From assembly GCF_000931445.1 (NCBI RefSeq), contig NZ_CP010849.1:5332001-5396000 (forward strand): a stretch of DNA of 64,000 nucleotides. The letters are read 5' to 3'. Below, one piece after another: positions 45,742 to 55,168 of this stretch; positions within the stretch are counted from its first letter, which is position 1; every line of letters begins with the position of its first letter. The position numbers were made by a program, and so were the translations under genes. The notes beneath the pieces were generated by a model that saw only the letters and a program-made list of their open reading frames with translations, ran no database searches and had not been told where the DNA came from. Source of the DNA: Streptomyces cyaneogriseus subsp. noncyanogenus. Its GTDB lineage: Bacteria > Actinomycetota > Actinomycetes > Streptomycetales > Streptomycetaceae.

Positions 45742-46707
45742 TCAGCCCCTCCTCCACTCGCTGCCCCACTCCTGCTGCGCCTGCCGCTGCCCGGCAGGCT
45801 GCCCGCCGTGGGCGTGGTACTCCACCGACTCCGCGGTCAGCCGCATGAACGCCTCCTCCAGCGATGCCTGCTGAGGCGACAGTTCGTGCAGCACGATCTG
45901 GTGCTGCGCGGCCAGCTCGCCGATCCGCTCCGACTTGTCGCCGTCCACCTCCAGCACTTCCGAGCCGCTCCCGGCGACCGTGATCCCCGCCTCGTTCAGC
46001 ACGTCGAGCAACTGCTCGCGCTGCGGGGTGCGGATCCGCACGTAACTGCGCGAGTTCTGCGCGATGAAGTCGGCCATCGAGGTGTCGGCGAGCAGCCGGC
46101 CCTGACCGATGACGACCAGATGGTCGGCGGTCAGCGCCATCTCGCTCATCAGATGGGAGGAGACGAAGACCGTCCGGCCCTGCGCGGCCAGCGCCTTCAT
46201 CAGATTGCGGATCCAGTGGATGCCCTCGGGGTCGAGGCCGTTGACGGGCTCGTCGAACATCAGGATCCGCGGGTCGCCCAGCAGCGCCGCGGCGATGCCC
46301 AGCCGCTGCCCCATACCCAGCGAGAAGCCCTTGGCCTTCTTCTTCGCGACCGCCGTCAGGCCGACGACGTCCAGCACCTCGTGCACCCGTTTGGCCGGAA
46401 TGCCGTTGGCCTGAGCCAGGCACAGCAGGTGGTGGTAGGCACTGCGCCCGCCGTGCACCGCTTTGGCGTCCAGCAGGGCGCCGATGTACTTCAGCGGGTC
46501 CTTGAGCTCGTCGTAGTGATTGCCGTCGATCCGCACATCCCCCGCGGTGGGCCGGTCGAGCCCCAGCACCATCCGCATCGTGGTCGACTTGCCCGCACCA
46601 TTGGGCCCGAGAAAGCCCGTGATGATGCCGGGTCTGACGGCAAAAGTGAGATTGTTGACCGCCACCTTCTCGCCGTACCGCTTCGTCAGCCCCTCGAGCT
46701 CGATCAT
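45742..46707 (-). CDS. ABC transporter ATP-binding protein, system 2
   Basis: 321 residues. Walker A GPNGAGKST, signature FSLGMGQRLGIAAALLGDP, Walker B ILMFDEPVNGLDPEG. Closely similar to the system 1 ATPase through the core, so the two gene pairs arose by tandem duplication. ATG 46707 (MIELEGLTKRYGE). Upstream, a strong hairpin insulates it from filP. Confidence 0.92.
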   Translation of the reverse strand: MIELEGLTKRYGEKVAVNNLTFAVRPGIITGFLGPNGAGKSTTMRMVLGLDRPTAGDVRIDGNHYDELKDPLKYIGALLDAKAVHGGRSAYHHLLCLAQANGIPAKRVHEVLDVVGLTAVAKKKAKGFSLGMGQRLGIAAALLGDPRILMFDEPVNGLDPEGIHWIRNLMKALAAQGRTVFVSSHLMSEMALTADHLVVIGQGRLLADTSMADFIAQNSRSYVRIRTPQREQLLDVLNEAGITVAGSGSEVLEVDGDKSERIGELAAQHQIVLHELSPQQASLEEAFMRLTAESVEYHAHGGQPAGQRQAQQEWGSEWRRG

Positions 46708-46727
46708 GCCGCCCACGCTAAAACGTG

Positions 46728-46765
46728 ACGGAGCCCTCTGCCACCGCAGTGGCAGGGGGCTCCGT
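46728..46765 (-). terminator. filP terminator
   Basis: Inverted repeat ACGGAGCCCTCTGCCAC / GTGGCAGGGGGCTCCGT with one non-Watson-Crick position and a CGCA loop. On the minus strand it is followed by a TTTT run. It lies between the filP stop and the ABC ATPase start. Confidence 0.82.
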
Positions 46766-46793
46766 AGGTTTTCAGCCGGTGTCCGCCGGACCG

Positions 46794-47732
46794 TTACCGG
46801 GTCTGCTGCGCGGGCACCCCGCGGGAGGTCGACTCGTCGTCCGTGGACGGCGTGCCCGCGGCGGCCACCGCGGCACCCGTGAGCGTCGCCAGCATCTCAC
46901 GCACGTTGGTGAGCTGCGCGTTGATGGAGTCGCGACGGTTGGTCAGCGCCGCGAGCTCACGCTCGGATTCCGAACGGATGCGGTCGGCCTTGGCGTTGGC
47001 GTCGGCCACGATGTCCTCGGCCTGACGCTGCGCCGTCTCGACGGTCTGACGGGCACGGCGCTCGGCGTCCGTGCGCAGCTTCTCCGCCTCCAGACGGAGC
47101 TGCTCCGCCCGGTGCTCGATCTCCGCCAGCCGCTTCTCCGCCTTGGCCTGACGCGAGGCCAGGTCCCGCTCGGACTGCTCGCGCCGCTTGGCGAGATTCG
47201 TCTCGAAGTCCGCGGCGGCCTGCGCGGCCTTGGCCCGCGTCTCCTCGAAGAGGGCCTCCGCCTCCTCACGCTTGGACTGCGCGTCCTTCTGCGCCTCGGC
47301 GCGCAGCTGGGCGGCGTCACTCTTGGCCTTCTCGACGATCCGGACGCCCTCGTCCTCGGCCTTCGCCTTGCGCTCGGCGGCGTACGACTCGGCGTCGTTG
47401 CGCACCTGCTGGGCCGCCGACTCGGCGAGCTCGCGATGCTGCTCGGCCGCGCGCCGGGCCTCCTCGCGCAGGTCCTTCGCCTCTTCCTCGGCAAGCCGAA
47501 GGATCTTCTCGACCCGTGCGCCGAGACCCGCGTACGACGGCTCGGCCTCGCTGATCTGGGCCTGAGCGTTCTGGGTCTCGAGGTGGAGCTCCTCGATGCG
47601 CTTTTCCAGAGCGGTGATGCGGGCGAGAGCACTGTCACGGTCGGAGACGAGCTTGGAGATACGTTCGTCCACCTGAGCGCGGTCGTACCCACGCCGCACA
47701 AGCTCGAAGCCGTAGGGGGAAGTGTCGCTCAT
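46794..47732 (-). CDS. filP: FilP, intermediate-filament-like cytoskeletal protein
   Basis: 312 residues. After a short N-terminal motif (SPYGFELVRRGYDRAQVDERISKL, DivIVA-like) nearly the whole protein is heptad coiled coil rich in Ala, Glu, Arg and Gln. FilP polymerises into filaments near hyphal tips and gives cell rigidity; it interacts with DivIVA and Scy. Lies 183 bp downstream of scy on the same strand, as in S. coelicolor (SCO5396-5397). ATG 47732. Confidence 0.94.
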   Translation of the reverse strand: MSDTSPYGFELVRRGYDRAQVDERISKLVSDRDSALARITALEKRIEELHLETQNAQAQISEAEPSYAGLGARVEKILRLAEEEAKDLREEARRAAEQHRELAESAAQQVRNDAESYAAERKAKAEDEGVRIVEKAKSDAAQLRAEAQKDAQSKREEAEALFEETRAKAAQAAADFETNLAKRREQSERDLASRQAKAEKRLAEIEHRAEQLRLEAEKLRTDAERRARQTVETAQRQAEDIVADANAKADRIRSESERELAALTNRRDSINAQLTNVREMLATLTGAAVAAAGTPSTDDESTSRGVPAQQTR

Positions 47733-47915
47733 GGGGTTCCTGTCGAAAGAGACCGGTGAGGTGATATCTGGAATCCTAGGGGTCCAGGCGGCGTGTCATC
47801 GAGCAGAAGCCCGATTGGCCGAGAGTATGACACCCCTTTCGAGTGGCTAACCGTTGGACGGCTTGCCAAACATAGGGTCAAAGGCCCTAGCAGACACCGG
47901 AATCGCTCCTCCTCG

Positions 47916-50900
47916 CTAGCTGTCGGACGACTTGCCACCCGATCGGGGGGCGCCCACGGCAGCGCCCGCCTTGACGCCGCCGTCCTTGCCGGCCGCCGGC
48001 GCCTCGAAGGACTCCAGGGCCTCCAGGACGTCCTGGACCCGCGAGATCTCCGCGTTGATGTCCTCGCGGCGGCGCACCAGGATCTCCAGCTCGCGCTGGC
48101 CCTCCTCGACCGTGCGCCGGGCCTCCCGCACCGCCTCGGCCTTGATCTGCTCGGCCTCCTTGACGAGCGAGGCCTTCTTCTGCTCGGCCTCCTTCAGCAG
48201 CCCCTCGGCCTTCTTGACGGCGGCGATACGCACCTTCCCGGCCTCGGAGTTGGCCTCCGAGACGATCTCCTTGGCCTTCGCCTCCGCCTCCGCGAGCTGC
48301 TCCTCGGCGGCCTTGACGAGCGCGTCGCACCGGTCGCCGGCCGACTTCATCGCCTCGGCGGCCTCACGGCGGGCCCGCTCGTGCAGTTCCTCGACCTCGC
48401 TGGTGATGCGGTCGCGCAGCTCCTCGGCACGCTCCCTTATCTGGGTGGCGTCCCGGCGGGCGCCGACGAGCAGTTCGTCCGCGTCCGCACGGGCCTTCTC
48501 CACCCGGGAGTTGCCCTGGACGGTCGCCTCGGCGACGATCCGCTCGGCCTCCTTGCGGGCCACGCCCACCATCTGGTCCGCCTGCGCCTCGGCGTCCGCC
48601 GTGGTCTTCAGGGCCTGCTGCTGGGCCTCGGTGAGCAGCTTGTCCGCCTCGGCCGTGGTCTCGCTGATCAGCTTGTCGACCTGCTCGGCCGCCTCCGAAC
48701 GCCGCTTGTTGGCCTCCGTGCGGGCCTCGTCGAGGGTCCGCTCGGCCTCCTCGCGGGCCGCCGTGGTCACCCGCTCGGCCTCCGCCGCCGCCTCGGCCTT
48801 GACCCGCTCCGCCTCCGTGCGGATCCGCTCGGCGTGCCGCTGCGCCGAGCCGACCGTCTCGGCGGCCTCGGCACGCAGCCGCTCCGCCTCGCCGGTGGCG
48901 TCCGCCACCAGCTTCTCCGCCTGGGCGGCCGCCTCGCCGCGCACCCGCTCGGCCTCGGCGGCCGTCTCGGTCCGCAGCCGCTCCGTCTCGGTGGCCGCCT
49001 CCGTGCGGAGCCGCTCGGCCTCCTGCTCGGCCTCGGTCCGCACCCGCTCGGCCTCGGCGGCCGTCTCGGTGCGGATCCGCTCCGTCTCGGCGGCCGTCTC
49101 CGTGGTCAGCCGCTCCGCCTCGGCCCGCGCCTCGGTGATGAGCGTGTCGGCCTGCGTCGCCGCGTCCGACCGGATGCGGTTGGCGTCCTCGCGGGCGTCC
49201 GCCCGGGTGCGCGCCGCCGCCTGGTCGGCCTCCGCGAGCGCGTCCGACGCCTGCGTGCGCACCCGCTGGGCGTGCTCGGCGACATCCGTACGGATCCGCT
49301 CGGCCTCGGACATCGCCTCGGACACCGTGCGCTCGGCGAGCGCCTTGGCCGCCTCCGCCTCCTCCTGCGCCTCGCGCCGCAGACGGGTGGCGTCCTCGCT
49401 CGCCCGGTCCCGCTCCGCGTAGGCGTCGGAGCGGACGCGGTCCGCCTCCTCCTCGGCCTCCCGGCGGGTACGCTCCGCCGCGTGCTCGGCGGCGCTGCGC
49501 AGCCCGGCGATCTCCTCCTGCGCCTGCTCGTGCAGCCCGGCCACCGAGTCGCGCACCTGCTGGGCGTGCTGCTCGGCCGCCGACACCATCTCCGTGGCGC
49601 GGCGGTCGGCCTCCTCGACCAGGCGGGTCGCCTCGGTCTGCGCCTCCTCCACGCGCTTGCGCGCGGAGGCCAGCAGCTCCTCGCTCTGCTCCCGGGCCCG
49701 CTCGCGCTCCTGGTCGGCCTCCTGCCGGGCGGCGCCCACCAGCTCCTCGGCCTCGCGCCGGCGCCGGGCGGCCTCCTCCTGCGCCGCGGCCAGCGTCTCC
49801 GACGCCTCCGCGGCGAGCCGCTCGGCGGCGGCCTGCGCCTCCGCGCGCATCCGGTCGGCGCTCTCCTGCGCCTCCGACTTCAGCCGCTCGGCCTCGGCCG
49901 CGGCCTCCGAGCGCAGGCGTACGGCGACGGCCTCGCCCTCCGCGCGGGACGCGGACGCGTCGGAGGCGGCCTCGGTCCGCAGCCGCTCGGCCTCCGCCTC
50001 GGCCTGCTGCCGGAGCGTGCGGATCCGCTCGGCGGACTCCGTGCGCAGCCGCTCGGCCTCCTCCGCGGCCTCCCGGCGCAGCCGGGCGGCCTCCTCGCGC
50101 GCCTCGGTCAGCGCCTGCTCCGCGGCGGCGAGCCGCTCCTCGGCCTCCGCCTTCTGCCGCGCCAGTTCCTCGGCGGCCTCCGACCGGCGGGCCGCCATGG
50201 CCTGCTCGGTCTCCTCGCGCAGCTCGCGCGCGGCCCGCTCGGCCTCCTCCTTGAGCGCCTCGGCCTGCTCCAGGACCTCCGTGCGGTGCCGCTCCGCCTC
50301 GGCGCGGGTGCGCTCCAGGGTCTCCTCGGCCTGGCGGCGCAGCGCGGTGGCCCGCTCGATGGCCTCGGTGCGGACCTTCTCGCTGTCCGCGGTCGCCGCC
50401 TGCCGCAGCTCGTCCGCGTCCGCCTTGGCCTTGGTCAGCAGCTCCTCGGCGGTCTTGGCCGCCTCCTCGATCTGCGTCACGGCCTCGCGGCGGGCCTCCG
50501 CGCGGATCCGGTCGCCCTCGTCGACGGCGTCGGCACGGAGCTGCTCGGCCTCGCCGCGCAGCCGGCGGGCCTCCTCCTGCAACTCGACCGTCTTGGCGCG
50601 GTACTCCTTGGTGTCGTCCTTCGCCGCGCCCTTGAGCTGCTCGGCGATGTCGTGCGCTTCGGCGCGCAGCCGGTCCGCCTCGGCCTCGGCCTCCTTGCGG
50701 ATCCGCTCCGCCTCCTCGGCGGCGGCCTTGGTGGTCTTCTTGGCCTCCTCGGACGCCTTGTTCAGGACGTCCTCGGCGGTCTTGGCGGCCTTCGAGAGCT
50801 GCGTCGCCGTCTCCTCGGCGGCGAGCGTGCGGGCCTTCTCCGCGGCCTCGGCGACGATCTTCTCGGCCTCGGCGCGGGCGTCGGCGACGAGCTGCTCGGC

Positions 50901-51896
50901 CTCGGCTTTGGTGGACTCGGCCTCCTTGGTCGCCTCGCCGACCAGCCGGGCGACCTGCTCCTTGGCCACCCGGGTGCGCTGCTCGTTGGCCGACTCGGCG
51001 CTCGCCAGCGCCTTGGTGGCGGCCTCCTTCGCCTCGGCCACCAGCTTCTCGGCCTCGGCGCGGGCCTCGCGCAGCGCCGTGTCGGCCTCGGCCATGCGCT
51101 GCTCGGCGGCCCGGCTCAGCTCCTGGGCCTGGCGGCGGGCGGCCTCCGACTCGGTGGCGGTGGTGGTGCGGAGCTGCTCGGCGTGGTCGGTGGCCTCCTG
51201 GGCCTGCGCCGAGGCGGCGTTCAGCAGCCGCTCGGCGTCCGCGCGGGCGCGGCGCAGCAGCTGCTCGGCCTCCGCGCGGGCCGCCTCCGCCTCGCTCCGG
51301 AGGCGCTGGCGGGCCTCGGCGGTCAGCCGCTCGGCCTCCGCGCGGGCGGCGGCCAGGGACTGCTCGGCCTCCGCGCGGGACTCGTCGAGGAGCCGGCGGG
51401 CCTGCTGCTCGGTGCGGGCCCGCAGCTGCTCCGCCCAGGCCACGTTCTCGTTGACGTGCGACTCGACGGTCTGGCGGCGCTCGGCGAGCTCCTGGTCGAG
51501 CTGCTGGCGGCGCGTCACCGCCTCCTGGTGCAGCTCCGCCTGGAGGCGGGCCGCCTGCTCGGCGTGCTCCTGGAGGATGCGCTGGGTCTGCGCCCGGGCC
51601 TGGCTCAGCTCGCGCTCGGCGTCGGCGCGGATCTGGTCGGCCTGCATCTGCGCGTTGCGCAGCAACTGCTCGGCCTGGTAGCCGATGTCGGCGCTGTCGT
51701 AGGCGGGCCGGGACATGATGGTGCGGCGCGCCTCGTGCAGCTTGGCGCGCAGCACCTCGACCTGGTAGCCGAGGTCCTCGGCGTGCTGGATCGCCTTTTC
51801 CCGCTCGGTCCTCAGCCGCTTCATCTCGGCCTCGAACCGAGAGAGGTGGTCGACGTCAGCCGCCGGCTCTGGCTCCTGGCTCTCGTAGCCCCGCAC
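47916..51896 (-). CDS. scy: Scy, giant coiled-coil polarity scaffold
   Basis: 1326 residues, the length I recall for S. coelicolor Scy. The start is GTG 51896 (VRGYESQEPEPAADVDHLSR), preferred over an upstream ATG at 52001 whose 35-residue extension is not coiled coil. Residues from about 15 to 1290 are Ala/Glu/Arg-rich with a long-period (near 51-residue) hendecad-like repeat containing motifs such as AEAERLRTEA. Scy organises DivIVA and FilP into the tip-organising centre for polarised hyphal growth. Repetitive DNA makes every other frame open for long stretches. Confidence 0.95.
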   Translation of the reverse strand: MRGYESQEPEPAADVDHLSRFEAEMKRLRTEREKAIQHAEDLGYQVEVLRAKLHEARRTIMSRPAYDSADIGYQAEQLLRNAQMQADQIRADAERELSQARAQTQRILQEHAEQAARLQAELHQEAVTRRQQLDQELAERRQTVESHVNENVAWAEQLRARTEQQARRLLDESRAEAEQSLAAARAEAERLTAEARQRLRSEAEAARAEAEQLLRRARADAERLLNAASAQAQEATDHAEQLRTTTATESEAARRQAQELSRAAEQRMAEADTALREARAEAEKLVAEAKEAATKALASAESANEQRTRVAKEQVARLVGEATKEAESTKAEAEQLVADARAEAEKIVAEAAEKARTLAAEETATQLSKAAKTAEDVLNKASEEAKKTTKAAAEEAERIRKEAEAEADRLRAEAHDIAEQLKGAAKDDTKEYRAKTVELQEEARRLRGEAEQLRADAVDEGDRIRAEARREAVTQIEEAAKTAEELLTKAKADADELRQAATADSEKVRTEAIERATALRRQAEETLERTRAEAERHRTEVLEQAEALKEEAERAARELREETEQAMAARRSEAAEELARQKAEAEERLAAAEQALTEAREEAARLRREAAEEAERLRTESAERIRTLRQQAEAEAERLRTEAASDASASRAEGEAVAVRLRSEAAAEAERLKSEAQESADRMRAEAQAAAERLAAEASETLAAAQEEAARRRREAEELVGAARQEADQERERAREQSEELLASARKRVEEAQTEATRLVEEADRRATEMVSAAEQHAQQVRDSVAGLHEQAQEEIAGLRSAAEHAAERTRREAEEEADRVRSDAYAERDRASEDATRLRREAQEEAEAAKALAERTVSEAMSEAERIRTDVAEHAQRVRTQASDALAEADQAAARTRADAREDANRIRSDAATQADTLITEARAEAERLTTETAAETERIRTETAAEAERVRTEAEQEAERLRTEAATETERLRTETAAEAERVRGEAAAQAEKLVADATGEAERLRAEAAETVGSAQRHAERIRTEAERVKAEAAAEAERVTTAAREEAERTLDEARTEANKRRSEAAEQVDKLISETTAEADKLLTEAQQQALKTTADAEAQADQMVGVARKEAERIVAEATVQGNSRVEKARADADELLVGARRDATQIRERAEELRDRITSEVEELHERARREAAEAMKSAGDRCDALVKAAEEQLAEAEAKAKEIVSEANSEAGKVRIAAVKKAEGLLKEAEQKKASLVKEAEQIKAEAVREARRTVEEGQRELEILVRRREDINAEISRVQDVLEALESFEAPAAGKDGGVKAGAAVGAPRSGGKSSDS

Positions 51897-52132
51897 TGCG
51901 CGGTCCCATCCGTCCCCTGGTCGCAAATCTCTCCGAACGAGCCGCCGTCCGTCCGCCGGACGGGGCTCCCGGGGAATGGTGTCAGATCGACGGCGGGGCA
52001 TGGGCTGCTGCCCCGGCGCCCGTCCCCCGAAACCCGGTCCCCGGCGGTCCTGTCACCTGGCGGCGGCAGGACCGGGTCACCCTGGATTGAGCGGCGACCG
52101 CACCCAACCCTACCGGCCCCTTTGTACGAGGG

Positions 52133-52573
52133 TCAGTGCTCAGGTGCCTCAACGGGCGCCGAAGTGACCAGTTCTGTCAGTACGCCATGACAGTCCTTGG
52201 GGTGCAGGAAGGTGATCCGCGACCCCATGGAGCCCCGGCGCGGCTCGTCGTACAGGACGCGGACGCCCTTGTCCCGGACGGCCGCGGCGTCGCCGTCCAC
52301 GTCCGCCGTGCCGAAGGCGATGTGGTGGACGCCCTCGCCGTTCTTGGCGAGCCACTTGGCGACGGCGCTGTCCTCGCGGATCGGTTCCAGAAGCTGGAGG
52401 TACGAGGCACCGCCGTCCGACGTATCGTTGATCTTGAGCATGGCCTCCCGCACGCCCTGCTCCTCGTTGACCTCGGTGTGGAACACCTCGAAGCCATAGG
52501 TGGCACGGTAGAACTCGACGGTCGTGTCGAGGTCGTGGCAGGCGATCCCGATGTGGTCGATTCGCGTCAGCAT
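52133..52573 (-). CDS. mce: Methylmalonyl-CoA epimerase
   Basis: 146 residues of the glyoxalase/VOC fold. Metal-binding His7 in LTRIDHIGIAC, HHIAFGT in the second half and a late Glu (LTELV). Interconverts R- and S-methylmalonyl-CoA, linking the mutase product to the PKS extender pool. Divergent from the thiolase gene with a 148-bp shared promoter region. Confidence 0.94.
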   Translation of the reverse strand: MLTRIDHIGIACHDLDTTVEFYRATYGFEVFHTEVNEEQGVREAMLKINDTSDGGASYLQLLEPIREDSAVAKWLAKNGEGVHHIAFGTADVDGDAAAVRDKGVRVLYDEPRRGSMGSRITFLHPKDCHGVLTELVTSAPVEAPEH

Positions 52574-52721
52574 GGATTCAGTGCAGCGCTCCGGAGGTGG
52601 TTACGCAACGTGCGCGCGATCACACCGACAGCCCGATGACGGGCGGGATACCGCTCAGTACATTCGAGTAAACCCTCGTTCACTCCTCGGCCGTCCCAGG
52701 CCGGTAAGGGGATCGCAGCTC

Positions 52722-53927
52722 ATGTCTTCTGCAACGAACGGCACGACGTCCGTCATCGTCGCGGGTGCCCGCACCCCGATGGGGCGGCTGCTCGGCTCGC
52801 TGAAGTCCTTCTCCGGAGCCGACCTCGGCGGCTTCGCGATCAAGGCCGCCCTCGACCGTGCGGGGATCGGGGGCGACCAGGTGCAGTACGTGATCATGGG
52901 CCAGGTGCTCCAGGCCGGGGCGGGGCAGATCCCGGCGCGGCAGGCCGCGGTCAAGGCCGGCATCCCGATGAACGTGCCCGCCCTGACCATCAACAAGGTG
53001 TGCCTGTCGGGCCTGGACGCGATCGCCCTCGCCGACCAGCTCATTCGCGCCGGCGAATTCGACATCGTCGTCGCCGGCGGCCAGGAGTCCATGACCAACG
53101 CCCCGCACCTGCTGCCCAAGTCCCGCGAGGGCTTCAAGTACGGCGCGGTCCAGATGCTCGACGCGATGGCGCACGACGGGCTGACCGACTCCTTCGAGGG
53201 CATCGCCATGGGCGAGTCGACCGAGAAGCACAACACGCGGCTGGGCATCGGGCGCGAGGAGCAGGACGCCGTGGCCGCGCTCTCCCACCAGCGGGCCGCC
53301 GCCGCGCAGAAGAACGGCATCTTCGAAGCCGAGATCACGCCGGTGGAGATCCCGCAGCGCAAGGGCGACCCGGTGCTCTTCAGCAAGGACGAGGGCATCC
53401 GGGCCGACACGACGGCGGAGTCGCTGGGCAAGCTGCGCCCGGCCTTCTCCAAGGACGGCACGATCACCGCCGGGTCCTCCTCGCAGATCTCCGACGGCGC
53501 CGCGGCCGTGGTCGTGATGAGCAAGGCCAAGGCGCAGGAGCTGGGGCTGGACTGGATCGCCGAGATCGGCGCCCACGGGAACGTGGCCGGGCCGGACAAC
53601 TCGTTGCAGTCGCAGCCGTCGAACGCGATCATGCACGCGCTGAAGAAGGAAGGGCTGGAGGTCTCGGATCTTGATCTGATCGAGATCAACGAGGCGTTCG
53701 CGGCCGTTGCCGTGCAGTCAATGAAGGATCTCGGGGTTTCCTCCGAAAAGGTGAATGTCAATGGCGGTGCCATTGCCCTGGGTCACCCGATCGGGATGTC
53801 CGGGGCGCGGCTCGTCCTCCATCTGGCGCTGGAGCTGAAGCGGCGCGGCGGCGGAGTCGGCGCGGCGGCGCTGTGCGGCGGCGGCGGGCAGGGTGACGCG
53901 CTGATCGTGCGGGTACCGAAGGCGTGA
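52722..53927 (+). CDS. Acetyl-CoA acetyltransferase (thiolase)
   Basis: 401 residues. Acyl-enzyme Cys94 in NKVCLSGLDA, NEAFAAVAVQ, GGAIALGHPIGMSGAR and the C-terminal CGGGGQGDALIV are all present. Condenses two acetyl-CoA to acetoacetyl-CoA or the reverse. With the 3-hydroxybutyryl-CoA dehydrogenases and crotonyl-CoA carboxylase/reductase it could supply four-carbon extender units. ATG 52722 follows AAGGGG at 10 bp. The MeaB gene follows 51 bp later. Confidence 0.95.
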   Translation: MSSATNGTTSVIVAGARTPMGRLLGSLKSFSGADLGGFAIKAALDRAGIGGDQVQYVIMGQVLQAGAGQIPARQAAVKAGIPMNVPALTINKVCLSGLDAIALADQLIRAGEFDIVVAGGQESMTNAPHLLPKSREGFKYGAVQMLDAMAHDGLTDSFEGIAMGESTEKHNTRLGIGREEQDAVAALSHQRAAAAQKNGIFEAEITPVEIPQRKGDPVLFSKDEGIRADTTAESLGKLRPAFSKDGTITAGSSSQISDGAAAVVVMSKAKAQELGLDWIAEIGAHGNVAGPDNSLQSQPSNAIMHALKKEGLEVSDLDLIEINEAFAAVAVQSMKDLGVSSEKVNVNGGAIALGHPIGMSGARLVLHLALELKRRGGGVGAAALCGGGGQGDALIVRVPKA

Positions 53928-53978
53928 CGGCGCTTTCACCCGGCCACTGTTGTTGACCTTCTCGGGAACGGAGCTGTG

Positions 53979-54935
53979 ATGCAGGACGTCTCCACGCTGG
54001 TGGCCCAGGCCAGGGAGGGCCGGCCGCGGGCCGTGGCCCGGCTGATCTCGCTGGTGGAGGGGGCGTCCCCGCAGCTCAGGGAGGTCATGGCGGCGCTGGC
54101 CCCGCTGACCGGCGGGGCGTACGTGGTGGGGCTGACCGGGTCGCCGGGCGTGGGGAAGTCCACCTCGACGTCGGCGCTGGTGACCGCGTACCGCAAGCAG
54201 GGCAAGCGGGTCGGGGTGCTCGCCGTGGACCCGTCGTCGCCGTTCTCCGGCGGTGCGCTCCTCGGCGACCGGGTGCGGATGTCGGAGCACGCCTCCGACC
54301 CCGGCGTCTACATCCGGTCCATGGCGACCCGGGGCCACCTGGGCGGTCTGGCGTGGGCCGCGCCCCAGGCGATCCGGGTGCTGGACGCGGCCGGATGCGA
54401 CGTGATCCTCGTCGAGACGGTCGGCGTCGGGCAGTCGGAGGTGGAGATCGCCGCGCAGGCCGACACGTCCGTGGTGCTGCTGGCGCCGGGGATGGGGGAC
54501 GGGATCCAGGCGGCCAAGGCCGGGATCCTGGAGATCGGTGACGTGTACGTGGTGAACAAGGCCGACCGGGACGGGGCGGACGCCACCGCCCGCGAGCTGA
54601 ACCACATGCTGGGGCTGGGGGAGTCGCGCGGTCCCGGCGACTGGCGTCCGCCGATCGTCAAGACGGTCGCGGCGCGGGGCGAGGGGGTCGACGAGGTCGT
54701 CGAGGCGCTGGAGAAGCACCGGGCGTGGATGGAGGAGCGGGGCGTGCTGGCGGAACGCCGGCTGGCGCGGGCCGCGCGCGAGGTCGAGACGATCGCGGTG
54801 ACGGCCCTGCGGGAGCGGATCGGCGATCTCCACGGCGACCGGCGCCTCGGCGCGCTGGCGGAGCGCATCGTGGCCGGCGAGCTGGACCCGTACCGGGCGG
54901 CGGACGAGCTGGTGACGGGACTGACCCGGGGATGA
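53979..54935 (+). CDS. meaB: MeaB/ArgK-family GTPase chaperone of B12-dependent mutase
   Basis: 318 residues. P-loop GSPGVGKST at 54-62, DPSSPFSGGALLGDRVRM (switch region), ETVGVGQSE and NKADRDGAD complete the G-protein motifs of this family. MeaB-type GTPases gate cofactor loading and protect adenosylcobalamin mutases. GGAG lies 5 bp before ATG 53979; a GTG one codon upstream is possible. Probably co-transcribed with the thiolase gene. Confidence 0.93.
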   Translation: MQDVSTLVAQAREGRPRAVARLISLVEGASPQLREVMAALAPLTGGAYVVGLTGSPGVGKSTSTSALVTAYRKQGKRVGVLAVDPSSPFSGGALLGDRVRMSEHASDPGVYIRSMATRGHLGGLAWAAPQAIRVLDAAGCDVILVETVGVGQSEVEIAAQADTSVVLLAPGMGDGIQAAKAGILEIGDVYVVNKADRDGADATARELNHMLGLGESRGPGDWRPPIVKTVAARGEGVDEVVEALEKHRAWMEERGVLAERRLARAAREVETIAVTALRERIGDLHGDRRLGALAERIVAGELDPYRAADELVTGLTRG

Positions 54936-55117
54936 CGCTCGCCGGGGACGTGGGCTCGGGCGGGCCGGGTCGACCTGAGGTCCGGAGGGCCGGGTGACCT
55001 GAGGTTCGGGCGGCGGGCGGGCGCGGCCGGGAGCACCGGGGCGCGAGCGCGGCCGGCGCTGGTTCCGGGGAACGGCCGGGGGAGGGGCCCGAGCCGGACC
55101 GGGCGGGAGACGGCACG

Positions 55118-55149
55118 GCCCCCGCCCGGCGGCACAGCCGGGCGGGGGC
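55118..55149. terminator. Bidirectional terminator between meaB and PepSY gene
   Basis: 13-bp stem GCCCCCGCCCGGC / GCCGGGCGGGGGC with a GGCACA loop, 183 bp after meaB and 20 bp from the convergent PepSY gene's stop. The 180 bp before it are GC-rich with no gene. Confidence 0.8.
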
Positions 55150-55168
55150 GGTGAAGGAGTGACGGCCG

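Noticed and set aside
47793..52190. A 1465-residue plus-strand Leu/Gly/Arg-rich protein opposite scy
   Set aside because: Product of the repetitive GC-rich codons of Scy on the other strand; no known fold or ribosome site.
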